A stretch of DNA of 64,000 nucleotides, taken from NCBI GenBank assembly GCA_963756715.1, contig CAVWOV010000021.1, positions 248,001-312,000 of the forward strand. Direction: 5' to 3'. Shown in pieces: positions 54,287-62,641 of this stretch (the first letter of the stretch is position 1; each line of letters starts with the position of its first letter). The notes under the pieces are model-generated. The model saw nothing but the letters and a program-made list of their open reading frames with translations, made no database searches and was not told the DNA's origin. Source of the stretch: VAZQ01 sp963756715. GTDB taxonomy: Bacteria > Pseudomonadota > Alphaproteobacteria > Rhizobiales > Xanthobacteraceae. The position numbers were made by a program, and so were the translations under genes.

Positions 54287-55117
54287 TCAATGCACGCTCG
54301 ACCACACCTTCTTCTTGGTGAAGTAGAGCAGCCCCGCAAACACCAGCAGGAAGATCATCACCTGCAAGCCGATGCGCTTGCGGGCAACAAGGTGCGGCTC
54401 GGCCGCCCACATCAGGTAGGCCGCGACGTCCTTGGCGTATTGCTCGGTCGTCATCGGAGCACCGTCGGTGTAATCGACGCGCTTGTCGGAGAGCGGCGGC
54501 GGCATCAGGATCACGTGGCCGGGGAAGAACTTGTTGTAGAAGGTAGCCGGTGGCATCGAGAAGCCGGCCGGTGGTGAATCCTGGTATCCCGTCAGCAACG
54601 CCACGATGTAGTCGACGCCCTGTTCCTGGTATTGCGTGAAAATGTCGAACACCCAGCCTGGGAAGCCGCGCTCATAGCCGCGCGCCTTGGCGATGACCGA
54701 CATGTCGGGCGGCGTCGCGCCCGGAAACTTGATGAGCGGGGGCGGGAAATGATCGGCGATCCGGCCGTCGCGCTCGATCGGCTGACCCTGCTCGTCGACG
54801 CCCTCCTTGTATTTGTATTCCGCCGCCACGGCGGCGGCCTGCGCGGTCGTGAAGCCAGGACCACCGGGCTCCGCCAGGTTGCGGAACGACAGCAGTTCCA
54901 TGCCGTGACACTGCAGGCAGACCTCGCGGTACACCTTGAAGCCGCGCTGAAGCTGGCCCTGGTCGTAGCGGCCGAACGGGCCGGCGAACGACCACTTGTT
55001 CTTCGGCGGCGACGGCTGTTCGTGGGAAGACGGTTCGTGGGCGTCCTGCGCGAGCGCCGGAGCGGTGGCCGCCGCCAGCAGAACGGCGAGAGCGAGGGTT
55101 GCGCGCCTGAAGGCCAT
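54287..55117 (-). CDS. petC: Cytochrome c1 of the bc1 complex
   Basis: A 276-residue cytochrome c1. The signal peptide ends at APALAQ, the heme c site is CLQCH near residue 67, the sixth-ligand Met lies in the FSMPPATFYNKFFPGHVILMPPPLSD region, and a C-terminal membrane anchor (GLQVMIFLLVFAGLLYF) ends in positive charges. It passes electrons from the Rieske protein to cytochrome c. Encoded separately 12 bases after the cytochrome b gene, with AGGAG 9 bases before ATG 55117. In Bradyrhizobium the two are fused in fbcH. Confidence 0.95.
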   Translation of the reverse strand: MAFRRATLALAVLLAAATAPALAQDAHEPSSHEQPSPPKNKWSFAGPFGRYDQGQLQRGFKVYREVCLQCHGMELLSFRNLAEPGGPGFTTAQAAAVAAEYKYKEGVDEQGQPIERDGRIADHFPPPLIKFPGATPPDMSVIAKARGYERGFPGWVFDIFTQYQEQGVDYIVALLTGYQDSPPAGFSMPPATFYNKFFPGHVILMPPPLSDKRVDYTDGAPMTTEQYAKDVAAYLMWAAEPHLVARKRIGLQVMIFLLVFAGLLYFTKKKVWSSVH

Positions 55118-55129
55118 GATTGTGTTCTC

Positions 55130-56365
55130 CTAGGCCTTGGCGCCGGACGGCGACAGCACCGATTCCGAGATCGAGTTCGGCAGCGGCTTGGTCTTTTCGA
55201 CGTAGCCCAGGATCGGCAGGATGATCAGGAAATACGCGAAGTAGTAGACCGTGAAGATGCGCGCGAACAGCACGTAGTAGCCTTCCGGTGGCTTTGATCC
55301 GAGCCAGCCCAGGCCGACGCACACGATCACGAACAGCCAGAAGAACTGGCGGTAGAGCGGGCGATATTTCGCCGACCGCACCTTCGACGTATCGAGCCAG
55401 GGCAGGAACGCCAGGATCACGATCGATGCACCGAGCGCGATGACACCCATGAGCTTGTCCGGGATGGCGCGCAGGATCGCGTAGAACGGCAGGTAGTACC
55501 ATTCCGGCACGATGTGCATGGGCGTGACCGCCGGATTGGCTGGGATATAGTTGTCGGAATGGCCGAGGAAGTTCGGAATATAGAACACGAACCAGGCGAA
55601 CAGGATGCAGAACACCACCATGAAGAAGCCGTCCTTGATGGTGGCGTAGGGCGTGAACGGCACGGTGTCCTTGTCGGTCTTCGGCTCGACGCCGGTCGGA
55701 TTGTTCTGCCCCACCATGTGCAGCGCCCAGACGTGCAGCACGACGACGCCGACGATCACGAACGGCAGGAGATAGTGCAGCGAGTAGAAACGGTTGAGCG
55801 TCGGGTTACCGACCGCAAAGCCACCCCACAGCCAGGTCACGATCGATTCGCCGACGATCGGGATCGCCGAGAACAGGTTGGTGATCACGGTCGCCGCCCA
55901 GAAGCTCATCTGGCCCCAGGGCAGCACGTAGCCCATGAAGCCGGTCATGATCATGAGCAGGAGAAGGATCACGCCAAGGATCCACAGCACTTCGCGCGGC
56001 TCCTTGTAGGAGCCGTAATACATGCCACGGAACATGTGGATGTACGCCGCAAGGAAGAACATCGAGGCGCCGTTAGCGTGCAGGTAGCGCAACAGCCAGC
56101 CGAAATTCACGTCGCGCATGATGCTTTCGACGGATTTGAACGCCAAGTCGACATGCGGCGTGTAATGCATCGCCAGCACGACGCCGGTGATGATCTGCAC
56201 GCCGAGCATGAACGTCAGGATGCCACCGAAGGTCCACCAGTAGTTCAAATTGCGCGGCGTCGGATAGACGACGAACGATGAATGGACGAGCCCGGCGATC
56301 GGCAGCCGCCGCTCCATCCATTTCATGAATCCGTTTTGCGGCTGGTAGGTCGAATGTCCGCTCAT
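55130..56365 (-). CDS. petB: Cytochrome b of the bc1 complex
   Basis: A 411-residue integral membrane protein with eight helices and the four heme-ligand histidines in RYLHANGASMFF... and LHYLLPFVIVGVVVLHVWALH. The Qo-site PEWY is present (HIVPEWYYLPFYAILR). It binds hemes bL and bH and oxidises ubiquinol in the Q cycle. AAGG lies 7 bases before ATG 56365. It sits between the Rieske and c1 genes in the standard petABC order. Confidence 0.96.
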   Translation of the reverse strand: MSGHSTYQPQNGFMKWMERRLPIAGLVHSSFVVYPTPRNLNYWWTFGGILTFMLGVQIITGVVLAMHYTPHVDLAFKSVESIMRDVNFGWLLRYLHANGASMFFLAAYIHMFRGMYYGSYKEPREVLWILGVILLLLMIMTGFMGYVLPWGQMSFWAATVITNLFSAIPIVGESIVTWLWGGFAVGNPTLNRFYSLHYLLPFVIVGVVVLHVWALHMVGQNNPTGVEPKTDKDTVPFTPYATIKDGFFMVVFCILFAWFVFYIPNFLGHSDNYIPANPAVTPMHIVPEWYYLPFYAILRAIPDKLMGVIALGASIVILAFLPWLDTSKVRSAKYRPLYRQFFWLFVIVCVGLGWLGSKPPEGYYVLFARIFTVYYFAYFLIILPILGYVEKTKPLPNSISESVLSPSGAKA

Positions 56366-56399
56366 GGGAAAACCTTGCGGGAGAGGAATCGAACGGCGG

Positions 56400-56936
56400 T
56401 CAGCCGATCCGGATCTTGCTGTCGGAAAGGAACTCGTAGGGCGGGATGAAGAGGTTGAGCGGCGCCGGCCCCTGCCGGATGCGGCCGGAGGTGTCGTAGA
56501 CCGAGCCATGACAGGGACAGAAGTAGCCGTCGTAAGGTCCCTGATGGGCGATCGGGATGCAGCCGAGGTGTGTGCAAATCCCGATCAGAACCTGCCACTG
56601 CGTGTGCCCCGGCTTAACGCGCGCCGAGTCAGGCTGCGGATCGCGCAACTTTGCGACGTCGACGTTCTCCGCTTCTTCGATCTGCTTCTTGGTGCGGTGA
56701 TTGATGTAGATCGGCTTGCCGCGCCAGAACACCTTGATGACTTGCCCGTCCGTGATCGGCGTCAGATCGACCTCGATCGGCGCTCCGGCCGCGATGGTCG
56801 AAGCGTCCGGGTTCATCTGCGAGATCAGCGGCACCAGGACGCCGACAGTCCCGACAGCCGCAGCAGCACCGGTCGCAATATAGAGAAAGTCGCGACGTGT
56901 CGGCTCAACCGAATGCGCCGAATGCATCGTTGTCAC
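56400..56936 (-). CDS. petA: Ubiquinol-cytochrome c reductase iron-sulfur (Rieske) subunit
   Basis: A 178-residue Rieske protein. A twin-arginine-type anchor (RRDFLYIATGAAAAVGTVG) is followed by the 2Fe-2S domain with CTHLGC and CPCHGS. GTG 56936 is the likely start, with AGGGA 8 bases upstream; ATG 56927 is an alternative. It heads the operon petABC, transcribed leftwards, and its promoter should lie in the long gap to its right. Confidence 0.95.
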   Translation of the reverse strand: MTTMHSAHSVEPTRRDFLYIATGAAAAVGTVGVLVPLISQMNPDASTIAAGAPIEVDLTPITDGQVIKVFWRGKPIYINHRTKKQIEEAENVDVAKLRDPQPDSARVKPGHTQWQVLIGICTHLGCIPIAHQGPYDGYFCPCHGSVYDTSGRIRQGPAPLNLFIPPYEFLSDSKIRIG

Positions 56937-57394
56937 GTGTCTTATCCCTTCCTTAGACTCTCGATCCGCCCATAACCGATCCACGCGCAGGCGCGCTCAG
57001 GAGTTTTGCCTGCATCCGGAGCGCCGCGGCCCTCCCTCGCTCAAATGCGGAGGACGCCCATGGCGGCAGCGGGCGAACTCGCCACTCTCCACCCTGCGAA
57101 GGGGGCCAAGCGGCTTATTCCAGCGGCGATTTATTGGCACCCTTGCAAGGGGAGTGCAAGTGGGCGTCTGCCGCATTGCGAAAAAGTCAGGTAAATCCCC
57201 GGCCGGTGTGGATTTTCGCGTCCACGGCCCTGGGGCTGCAAGGGCCTGGACAAAGGGTGCGCCGGGAGGCGGAAGCCGAGCCGATTTGGCGATTCTCTGG
57301 CCGACATGGCGCCACCGCTGCGTGGCCCTGCTGCCGCCGGGCGATCAAAGCCCGCTCACGCGGCAATGAGGTGTTCTGACCGAGTTTGGTGGGC
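56937..57394. other. Intergenic region upstream of petABC
   Basis: About 460 bases that should contain the petABC promoter on the minus strand. A GACTC (GANTC) site lies near 56956. No coding frame with a Shine-Dalgarno sequence and protein-like composition is seen. Confidence 0.45.
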
Positions 57395-57484
57395 TTAGAT
57401 GCTCAATGCCAGCAGCGCAACGCTGCAAACGCCAATCATAAGGACTGCGAGCGAGCCGAGATCGTAGTCAAACCAAGTACGCAT
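57395..57484 (-). CDS. Tiny single-pass membrane protein, 29 residues, unknown
   Basis: ATG 57484 opens a 29-codon frame: a short amphipathic start (MRTWFDYDLG) and one membrane helix (LAVLMIGVCSVALLALSI) up to the stop. A very strong GGGGAGG lies exactly 5 bases before the ATG. It is far too short for gene finders. It lies 460 bases upstream of petABC on the same strand. Size and shape recall small accessory subunits of respiratory oxidases, but that is only a resemblance. Confidence 0.5.
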   Translation of the reverse strand: MRTWFDYDLGSLAVLMIGVCSVALLALSI

Positions 57485-57718
57485 GATGGCCTCCCCGTTC
57501 GACGTATTGGTCGCGCCAGAGAGCCCAATGGTTCAAGTCCCGATCGACCTGCGGGTTCGGTGTGTCATCCAGGCCACACTTCCTCGGACAGTCTGCTCGG
57601 CGTGCTCGCATGGAGGTGATCGCTCGGCCGGCGCGTGCCCCTTCCGCTCGCCGCGCCACACCCCTACGTTTACGGGCCGAGCATGGGCCCGTAGCGGCCA
57701 AGCGCACAGGAGTCCTCC

Positions 57719-58561
57719 ATGGTGCAGGTTCTCGAACAAACCGCCGATCCCGCGACCACGCCGGCGATCGAAGCCACCCTCAACTACATCAAGAACACCG
57801 GAGAGAAGCTCTTCACCTATACCGGCGGGCCGGGCTCGCTCGACGTGCGCACCGGCGGCACGGTCGATCCGCGCCAGATGGTGATCCGCAACGGCCGGCA
57901 GGAGACCCGGGATTTCACGCTCGACCGCAACGGATTTCATTTCGTTCCGCACCCCACCAAAGTCACGGATTTCTTCGACGAAGATGACATCAAGCGGGTC
58001 TATTACCCGGAGATGGAAGCGCTGGTGAAAGCCGAGAGCGGCGCCAAGCGTGTCGTCGTGTTCGATCACACGCTGCGCACCGCCGACGATGAACTGCGTG
58101 AGAAAACCAAGATCCGCGAGGTCGTGCGCCGGGTCCACAACGACTATACCGAATGGTCCGGGCCGCAGCGCGTGCGCGACTTCCTGCCGGATGAAGCGGA
58201 CGACCTGCTGAGCCGCCGCTTCGCGATCATCCAGGTCTGGCGGCCGATCCGCCATCCGGTAGAGACCTTCCCGCTGGCAATCTGCGACGCCCGCAGCGTC
58301 TCGGCCGATGATTTCGTGATCTCCGAGCGGGTCTATCCCAATCGCGTCGGCCAGACCTACGCGGTCGGCTACAATCCCGACCATGCGTGGTACTGGTTCC
58401 CGCACATGCGGCGGGACGAAGCCTTGGTGTTCAAGGTGTTCGATTCGCTCAAGGATGGTCGGGCGCGCTGGACTGCACACACCGCCTTCGAGGACCCGAC
58501 CTCGCCGCCCAATGCGCGACCGCGCGAGAGCATCGAAATCCGCACGCTGGCTTTTTTCTAG
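57719..58561 (+). CDS. CmcJ/NvfI-like (GA4 desaturase-type) oxidoreductase family protein
   Basis: A 280-residue protein of the CmcJ/NvfI/GA4-desaturase family, named after fungal and actinobacterial secondary-metabolism enzymes and related to Fe(II)/2-oxoglutarate oxygenases. Visible are VVVFDHTLR, VRRVHNDYTEWSGPQRVRDFLP (candidate His-x-Asp iron ligands), FAIIQVWRPI, GYNPDHAWYWFPHMRRDEALVFK and WTAHTAFEDP. The substrate is unknown. AGGAG 6 bases before ATG 57719 supports the start. It stands alone rather than in a biosynthetic cluster. Confidence 0.75.
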   Translation: MVQVLEQTADPATTPAIEATLNYIKNTGEKLFTYTGGPGSLDVRTGGTVDPRQMVIRNGRQETRDFTLDRNGFHFVPHPTKVTDFFDEDDIKRVYYPEMEALVKAESGAKRVVVFDHTLRTADDELREKTKIREVVRRVHNDYTEWSGPQRVRDFLPDEADDLLSRRFAIIQVWRPIRHPVETFPLAICDARSVSADDFVISERVYPNRVGQTYAVGYNPDHAWYWFPHMRRDEALVFKVFDSLKDGRARWTAHTAFEDPTSPPNARPRESIEIRTLAFF

Positions 58562-58648
58562 ACGCTGCGCCGGAAAATCATCAGCGGTCGATCCTAGGCG
58601 TCGGCAGCCGCGCCCGGAATTCATGTGATTGTTCATTGGCAGGGTGTC

Positions 58649-59149
58649 GTGCGGATCGCGCTATTCGAGCCCGACATCCCCCAGAACACCGGGACCATCC
58701 TGCGGCTGGCTGCCTGCCTCGGGGTCGAAGCGCACATCATCGAGCCGGCGGGCTTCCCAGTCTCCGATCGAGCCTTCCGCCGTGCCGGCATGGACTATCT
58801 CGATCAGGTGGTAATCGTGCGCCATCTCAACTGGGAGGCGTTCGAGGCGTGGCGTCACGAAGAGCGTGCCCGGCTCATTCTGTTCACGACGCGGGCGGCC
58901 ATGTCGTACCTCGACCACACCTACCGGCGGAATGACATCCTGTTGTTCGGTCGCGAATCAGCCGGGGTGCCCGAGCACATCCATCAGGTGGCCGAGGCGC
59001 GGCTGGTGATTCCGATTCGCACCGGGCTGCGTTCTCTGAACGTGGCGATGGCAGCCGCCATGGTGCTCGGCGAAGCCATGCGCCAAATTGGGACGGCCGC
59101 GCCGGCCGGTCCGCAATGCGGCGAACCGCAAAACAATAATGCGAACTAA
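58649..59149 (+). CDS. trmL: tRNA (cytidine(34)-2'-O)-methyltransferase
   Basis: A 166-residue SPOUT methyltransferase: RIALFEPDIPQNTGTILRLAACLG, MDYLDQVVIVRH, DILLFGRESAGVPEHIHQ and the knotted AdoMet site IPIRTGLRSLNVAMAAAMVLGEAMRQ. It 2'-O-methylates the wobble base of tRNA-Leu. GTG 58649 matches the family start, with AGGG 7 bases upstream; the frame is open from 58625. Confidence 0.92.
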   Translation: MRIALFEPDIPQNTGTILRLAACLGVEAHIIEPAGFPVSDRAFRRAGMDYLDQVVIVRHLNWEAFEAWRHEERARLILFTTRAAMSYLDHTYRRNDILLFGRESAGVPEHIHQVAEARLVIPIRTGLRSLNVAMAAAMVLGEAMRQIGTAAPAGPQCGEPQNNNAN

Positions 59150-59545
59150 ACAAACGGTACGGATTGAAGAGAAGATTGAAAAAGTACGAGGCGGGTGAGG
59201 TGCATTCTCACGCCCCTAGGCGCTGCCCCTCACCCACCTCGCTCGCTGGCGCTCAGTCGCCGCAAGCCCGCCTGCTAACATCCCCGATGCAAGCGGAGGG
59301 CGACATCACACTCCCCGATCTCCCCCACGGCGTGGAAGTATTCGCACAACCATGGCAAAAAAAGGATTGGCTTGTGTCGATCCGCGGGCCGAGCGCGCAA
59401 TGTTTGTTCGGCAGCATGAAATCAAAATAGCTGTAGATGTCGCGAAAAGGTTATTGCGCTCGGTCAACGCGTTGGTGGTCGTTTCGAATCATACGTGACG
59501 GACGAGTCGTAGTTGCGCGCCGTGGGCGCAAAAGGTGAAGCAACC
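59150..59545. other. Intergenic region upstream of hemF
   Basis: About 400 bases. The left part (about 59210-59290) is a Pro/Ala-type repeat-like stretch (CCTCGCTCGCTGGCGCTC). An 88-codon frame there (59164-59430) has no good Shine-Dalgarno sequence and translates repeat-like sequence, so I do not call it. The right part is AT-richer and holds a FixK/FNR-like box. Confidence 0.5.
59454..59467. promoter_or_regulatory. FixK/FNR-like box upstream of hemF
   Basis: TTGC-GCTCGG-TCAA fits the FixK2 consensus TTG(A/C)-N6-(T/G)CAA. It lies 79 bases before the hemF start. The consensus is short enough to occur several times by chance in 64 kb, so this is tentative. Confidence 0.35.
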
Positions 59546-60466
59546 ATGCTAGAGGCTCAACCGGCACCACCGTTGAATATCAAACAACTCGCCGACCGCA
59601 AGGTCCGTGCACGCATCTGGTTCGAGCGGTTGCGCGATGACATCTGTGCGGCGTTCGAAGCGGTGGAGGACGCCCTGCCGGCCGGCGCGCAATTGGCGGA
59701 TCATCCGCCAGGCCGTTTCGTGCGCACATCCTGGAAGCGAACCGACCACAGCGGCCAGGACGGCGGCGGCGGCGTGATGGCGATCATGAAAGGCCGCGTG
59801 TTCGAAAAGGTCGGCGTCCATGTGTCCACCGTGTTCGGCGAATTCGCGCCAGAGTTCCGCAAGGACATCCCCGGCGCCGCCGATGATCCGCGCTTCTGGG
59901 CCTCCGGCATCTCGCTGATCGCCCACATGCAAAACCCGCACGTGCCCGCGGTGCATATGAACACACGGTTTGTGGTGACCACCAAGGCCTGGTTCGGCGG
60001 CGGCGCCGACCTCACGCCGGTGCTGAACAAGCGGCGCACGCAGGACGATCCCGACACGGTCGCATTCCATGCGGCGATGCGATCGGCCTGCGACGCCCAC
60101 GCGGCGGTCGCGCCTTATGACAAGTTCAAGACGTGGTGCGACGAATACTTCTATCTGAAACACCGTCAGGAGATGCGCGGCATCGGCGGTATCTTCTATG
60201 ACTATCTCGACACCGGCGATTGGGACGCGGACTTCGCCTTCACGCAGGATGTCGGCCGCGCGTTTCTCAAGGTCTATCCCGCGCTGGTGCGGGCGAATTT
60301 CGCTGCGCGCTGGGCGGAAGCCGAGCGCGAGGAACAACTGATCCGCCGCGGGCGCTACGTCGAGTTCAACCTGCTGTACGATCGCGGCACGATTTTCGGG
60401 CTGCGCACCGGCGGCAATGTCAACTCGATCCTGTCCTCGATGCCGCCGGTGGTGAAATGGCCGTAG
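59546..60466 (+). CDS. hemF: Oxygen-dependent coproporphyrinogen III oxidase
   Basis: A 306-residue HemF. Blocks are SGQDGGGGVMAIMKGRVFEKVGVHVSTV, RFWASGISLIAHMQNPHVPAVHMNTRFVVT, WFGGGADLTPVL, YDKFKTWCDEYFYLKHRQEMRGIGGIFYDYL and GRYVEFNLLYDRGTIFGLRTGGNVNSILSSMPP. It converts coproporphyrinogen III to protoporphyrinogen IX with O2 in heme synthesis. ATG 59546 is preceded by AGGTGAAG. Its end overlaps the following binding-protein gene by 10 bases. Confidence 0.96.
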   Translation: MLEAQPAPPLNIKQLADRKVRARIWFERLRDDICAAFEAVEDALPAGAQLADHPPGRFVRTSWKRTDHSGQDGGGGVMAIMKGRVFEKVGVHVSTVFGEFAPEFRKDIPGAADDPRFWASGISLIAHMQNPHVPAVHMNTRFVVTTKAWFGGGADLTPVLNKRRTQDDPDTVAFHAAMRSACDAHAAVAPYDKFKTWCDEYFYLKHRQEMRGIGGIFYDYLDTGDWDADFAFTQDVGRAFLKVYPALVRANFAARWAEAEREEQLIRRGRYVEFNLLYDRGTIFGLRTGGNVNSILSSMPPVVKWP

Positions 60467-61387
60467 GCGATCATCGGTCACACGGCGGGCTGCTCGAACT
60501 CACCGTCATGGTGTTCCCCGGCACGCAAACGTTGCCGCTGTTCGCCGCGCAAGCCAACGGATCGTTCGCAGAGCGTGGTCTTGCGGTTGACCTACGCTCT
60601 GCCCCCAACTCGGCGGAACAGCGCAGCGGTTTGGCCGAAGGCCGCTACCAGATCGTTCACGGTGCCGCCGATCAGGCGGTCGCCATGGTCGAAGCTGCCA
60701 ACGCCGACGCCGTGATCGTGGCGGGCGGTGACAACGGCTTCAATCATCTGTTTGTTCAATCCGGCATCGAGACGCTCGCGGATCTGCGTGGCAAGACGAT
60801 TGCGGCCGACGTCGCCAACACCGGCTGGTCCTTCGTGCTCTACCGGATGCTGCGTCAGCACGGGCTCGATCCGGCGGACTACACCGTGAAGGAGGTCGGG
60901 GCACCATTCCGCCGCTTCGAGGCCCTGCGGGACAAAGCAGCGGCCGCCGCGATCCTCAATCCGCCCTTCGCGCTGCACGCGAGGCACGCCGGTCTCAAGG
61001 ACATGGGTGCGGTCGTCGACACGATCGGTCCCTACCTCGGGACCGTGCCCTATGTGCTGCGTACGTGGGCAAGCGCAAACGCCGATACGCTGGTGGCCTA
61101 TCTGCAGGCCTGCATCGAAGGACTGCGCTGGTCGCTCGATCCGGCCAACAAGGCCGCGGCCGTGAGGCTTTATGCCGAACGGCTCAACGTGCCGCCGGAG
61201 ATCGCCGAGCAGACTTACGCAGGTCGCGACCGATCCCGAGCGCGGGTTCGCCAAGGATGCCGCGTTTGACCACGCGGGCTTCGACACCGTGCTCAAGCTG
61301 CGCGCCGATTTTGAAGGCGGCACGCCCGCACCGGCGGACAAGTACGTCGATCTCTCATATTACCAGCGTGCGCTAACGCAATTATGA
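60457..61387 (+). CDS. THI5/NMT1-like ABC substrate-binding protein without signal peptide, frameshifted
   Basis: A periplasmic-binding-protein-fold protein of about 309 residues: VMVFPGTQTLPLFAAQANGSFAERGLAVDL, EGRYQIVHGAADQAVAMVE and GIETLADLRGKTIAADVANTGWSFVLYR. No signal peptide is visible, so it may be a cytoplasmic or enzyme-like relative. The frame breaks near 61222: one extra G of GG separates YAGRDRS... from the true end VATDPERGFAKDAAFDHAGF in the next frame. It starts at ATG 60457 inside the hemF end, implying translational coupling. No permease or ATPase is nearby. Confidence 0.8.
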
Positions 61388-61441
61388 TGGTTCATCGGAG
61401 CGGCATTGCGCCGGCATGCCGTCGCGCCCGAGGTCGTCGTC

Positions 61442-62623
61442 ATGCGCATCAGCGAAATCAGCGTCGCCGGTTACCGTTCGCTGCGCGCGATCCGCTTCCC
61501 GGTCGGTGGGCTCACCGTATTTGTCGGCGCCAACGGGGTCGGCAAGACCAACCTCTACCGCTCGCTGCAATTGCTGCAGGCGGCCGCGGCCGGCACGCTG
61601 GCGCGCGAACTGGCGTCCGAAGGCGGCATGGAGTCGGCCCTATGGGCCGGCAAGCGCTTGGTCAACAAGCCCGCGCGCATGACGCTGTCGGTTGGCCTCG
61701 GCGCCGAAGATCGAGGCGACCGCGTGCAAGGCGAGTTCAGCTACGGCGTCGAGGTCGGCATCATCTATTCCTACGAGGTCGACATCGGGGTGCGGGTGCC
61801 GACTGCGGCGGCATTCCCGCTCGAGCCGCAGATCAAGGAAGAGACGCTGATCTTCCGCAACGGCCGCCGCCCCCTCACCATCCTGGAGCGGCGCGGCCCG
61901 CGCGCCCTCGCCACCGACGACGACGGCCGCAAGCAGCCGTTCCGGCCGGAACTGCTGGCATCCGAGACCGCGCTTGGCGCGCTGCAGGACGCCGCGCGCT
62001 TCCCGGATGTGGACGTCGTGCGCCGGACGATGCTCGACTGGCGATTCTTTCACGACTTCCGCAGCGACCGCGCGTCGGCGCTGCGCCAACCCTGCCTTGC
62101 GGTGACTGCGCCGACGCTTGCGTCCGACGGCTCCGATCTCGCCGCCGTATTCGCAACACTGGTCTATATTCGCGAGGACACCACCGACCTGGATCGCGCG
62201 ATCGAGGATGCCTTCCCGGGCGCGCGCCTGGTCGTGCCGGAGCCGGAACGGACCGCAAGCTTCGGCCTCACCCTGCCGGATTATCCCAAACGGGTGTTCG
62301 AGGCTGGCGAGCTCTCCGATGGCACGCTGCGCTATCTGGCACTGACCGGCGCGCTGCTCGGCTATCGGCTGCCAGCTTTCATCGCGCTCAACGAGCCGGA
62401 GACAAGCCTGCATCCCGAACTGCTCGAACCGCTCGCCCGCCTCATCATGCGGGCGGCGGAGCGCACGCAGATCTGGGTCGTCACGCATTCGGAGCGGCTG
62501 GCGAAGGCGTTCGCGGACGCCGGCGCCGTGACACCGCGCACCGTTATCAAGCGCGATGGCGAAACGTGGATCGAAGGGCTGACCCGCGGGGGCGATTTTG
62601 TTGATAAGGACGAGGAGCAATAG
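61442..62623 (+). CDS. RecF/SMC-like AAA-type ATPase (AAA_21, COG4637-like)
   Basis: A 393-residue ATPase: Walker A VFVGANGVGKTNLYRSL near residue 30, an insert domain of about 250 residues without visible coiled coil, ABC-like signature ELSDGTLRYLAL, Walker B-like FIALNEPETSLHPELL (Asn in place of the usual Asp) and H-motif IWVVTHSERLAKAF. It lacks the TOPRIM nuclease of OLD proteins and has no partner gene, so a defence role is not supported. GAGGT lies 8 bases before ATG 61442. Function unknown. Confidence 0.85.
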   Translation: MRISEISVAGYRSLRAIRFPVGGLTVFVGANGVGKTNLYRSLQLLQAAAAGTLARELASEGGMESALWAGKRLVNKPARMTLSVGLGAEDRGDRVQGEFSYGVEVGIIYSYEVDIGVRVPTAAAFPLEPQIKEETLIFRNGRRPLTILERRGPRALATDDDGRKQPFRPELLASETALGALQDAARFPDVDVVRRTMLDWRFFHDFRSDRASALRQPCLAVTAPTLASDGSDLAAVFATLVYIREDTTDLDRAIEDAFPGARLVVPEPERTASFGLTLPDYPKRVFEAGELSDGTLRYLALTGALLGYRLPAFIALNEPETSLHPELLEPLARLIMRAAERTQIWVVTHSERLAKAFADAGAVTPRTVIKRDGETWIEGLTRGGDFVDKDEEQ

Positions 62624-62641
62624 CGGACACTGAACGCATCC

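Noticed and set aside
59164..59430. 88-codon frame between trmL and hemF
   Set aside because: No usable Shine-Dalgarno sequence, and it translates repeat-like low-complexity DNA.
61384..62604. 406-codon frame overlapping the ATPase gene in another frame
   Set aside because: The translation is Arg/Ala-rich and motif-free, while the frame from 61442 has Walker motifs.
61442..62623. OLD-type or other anti-phage defence ATPase
   Set aside because: No TOPRIM/nuclease domain, no partner gene, and neighbours are housekeeping genes. A stand-alone ATPase of this family is not evidence of a defence system.
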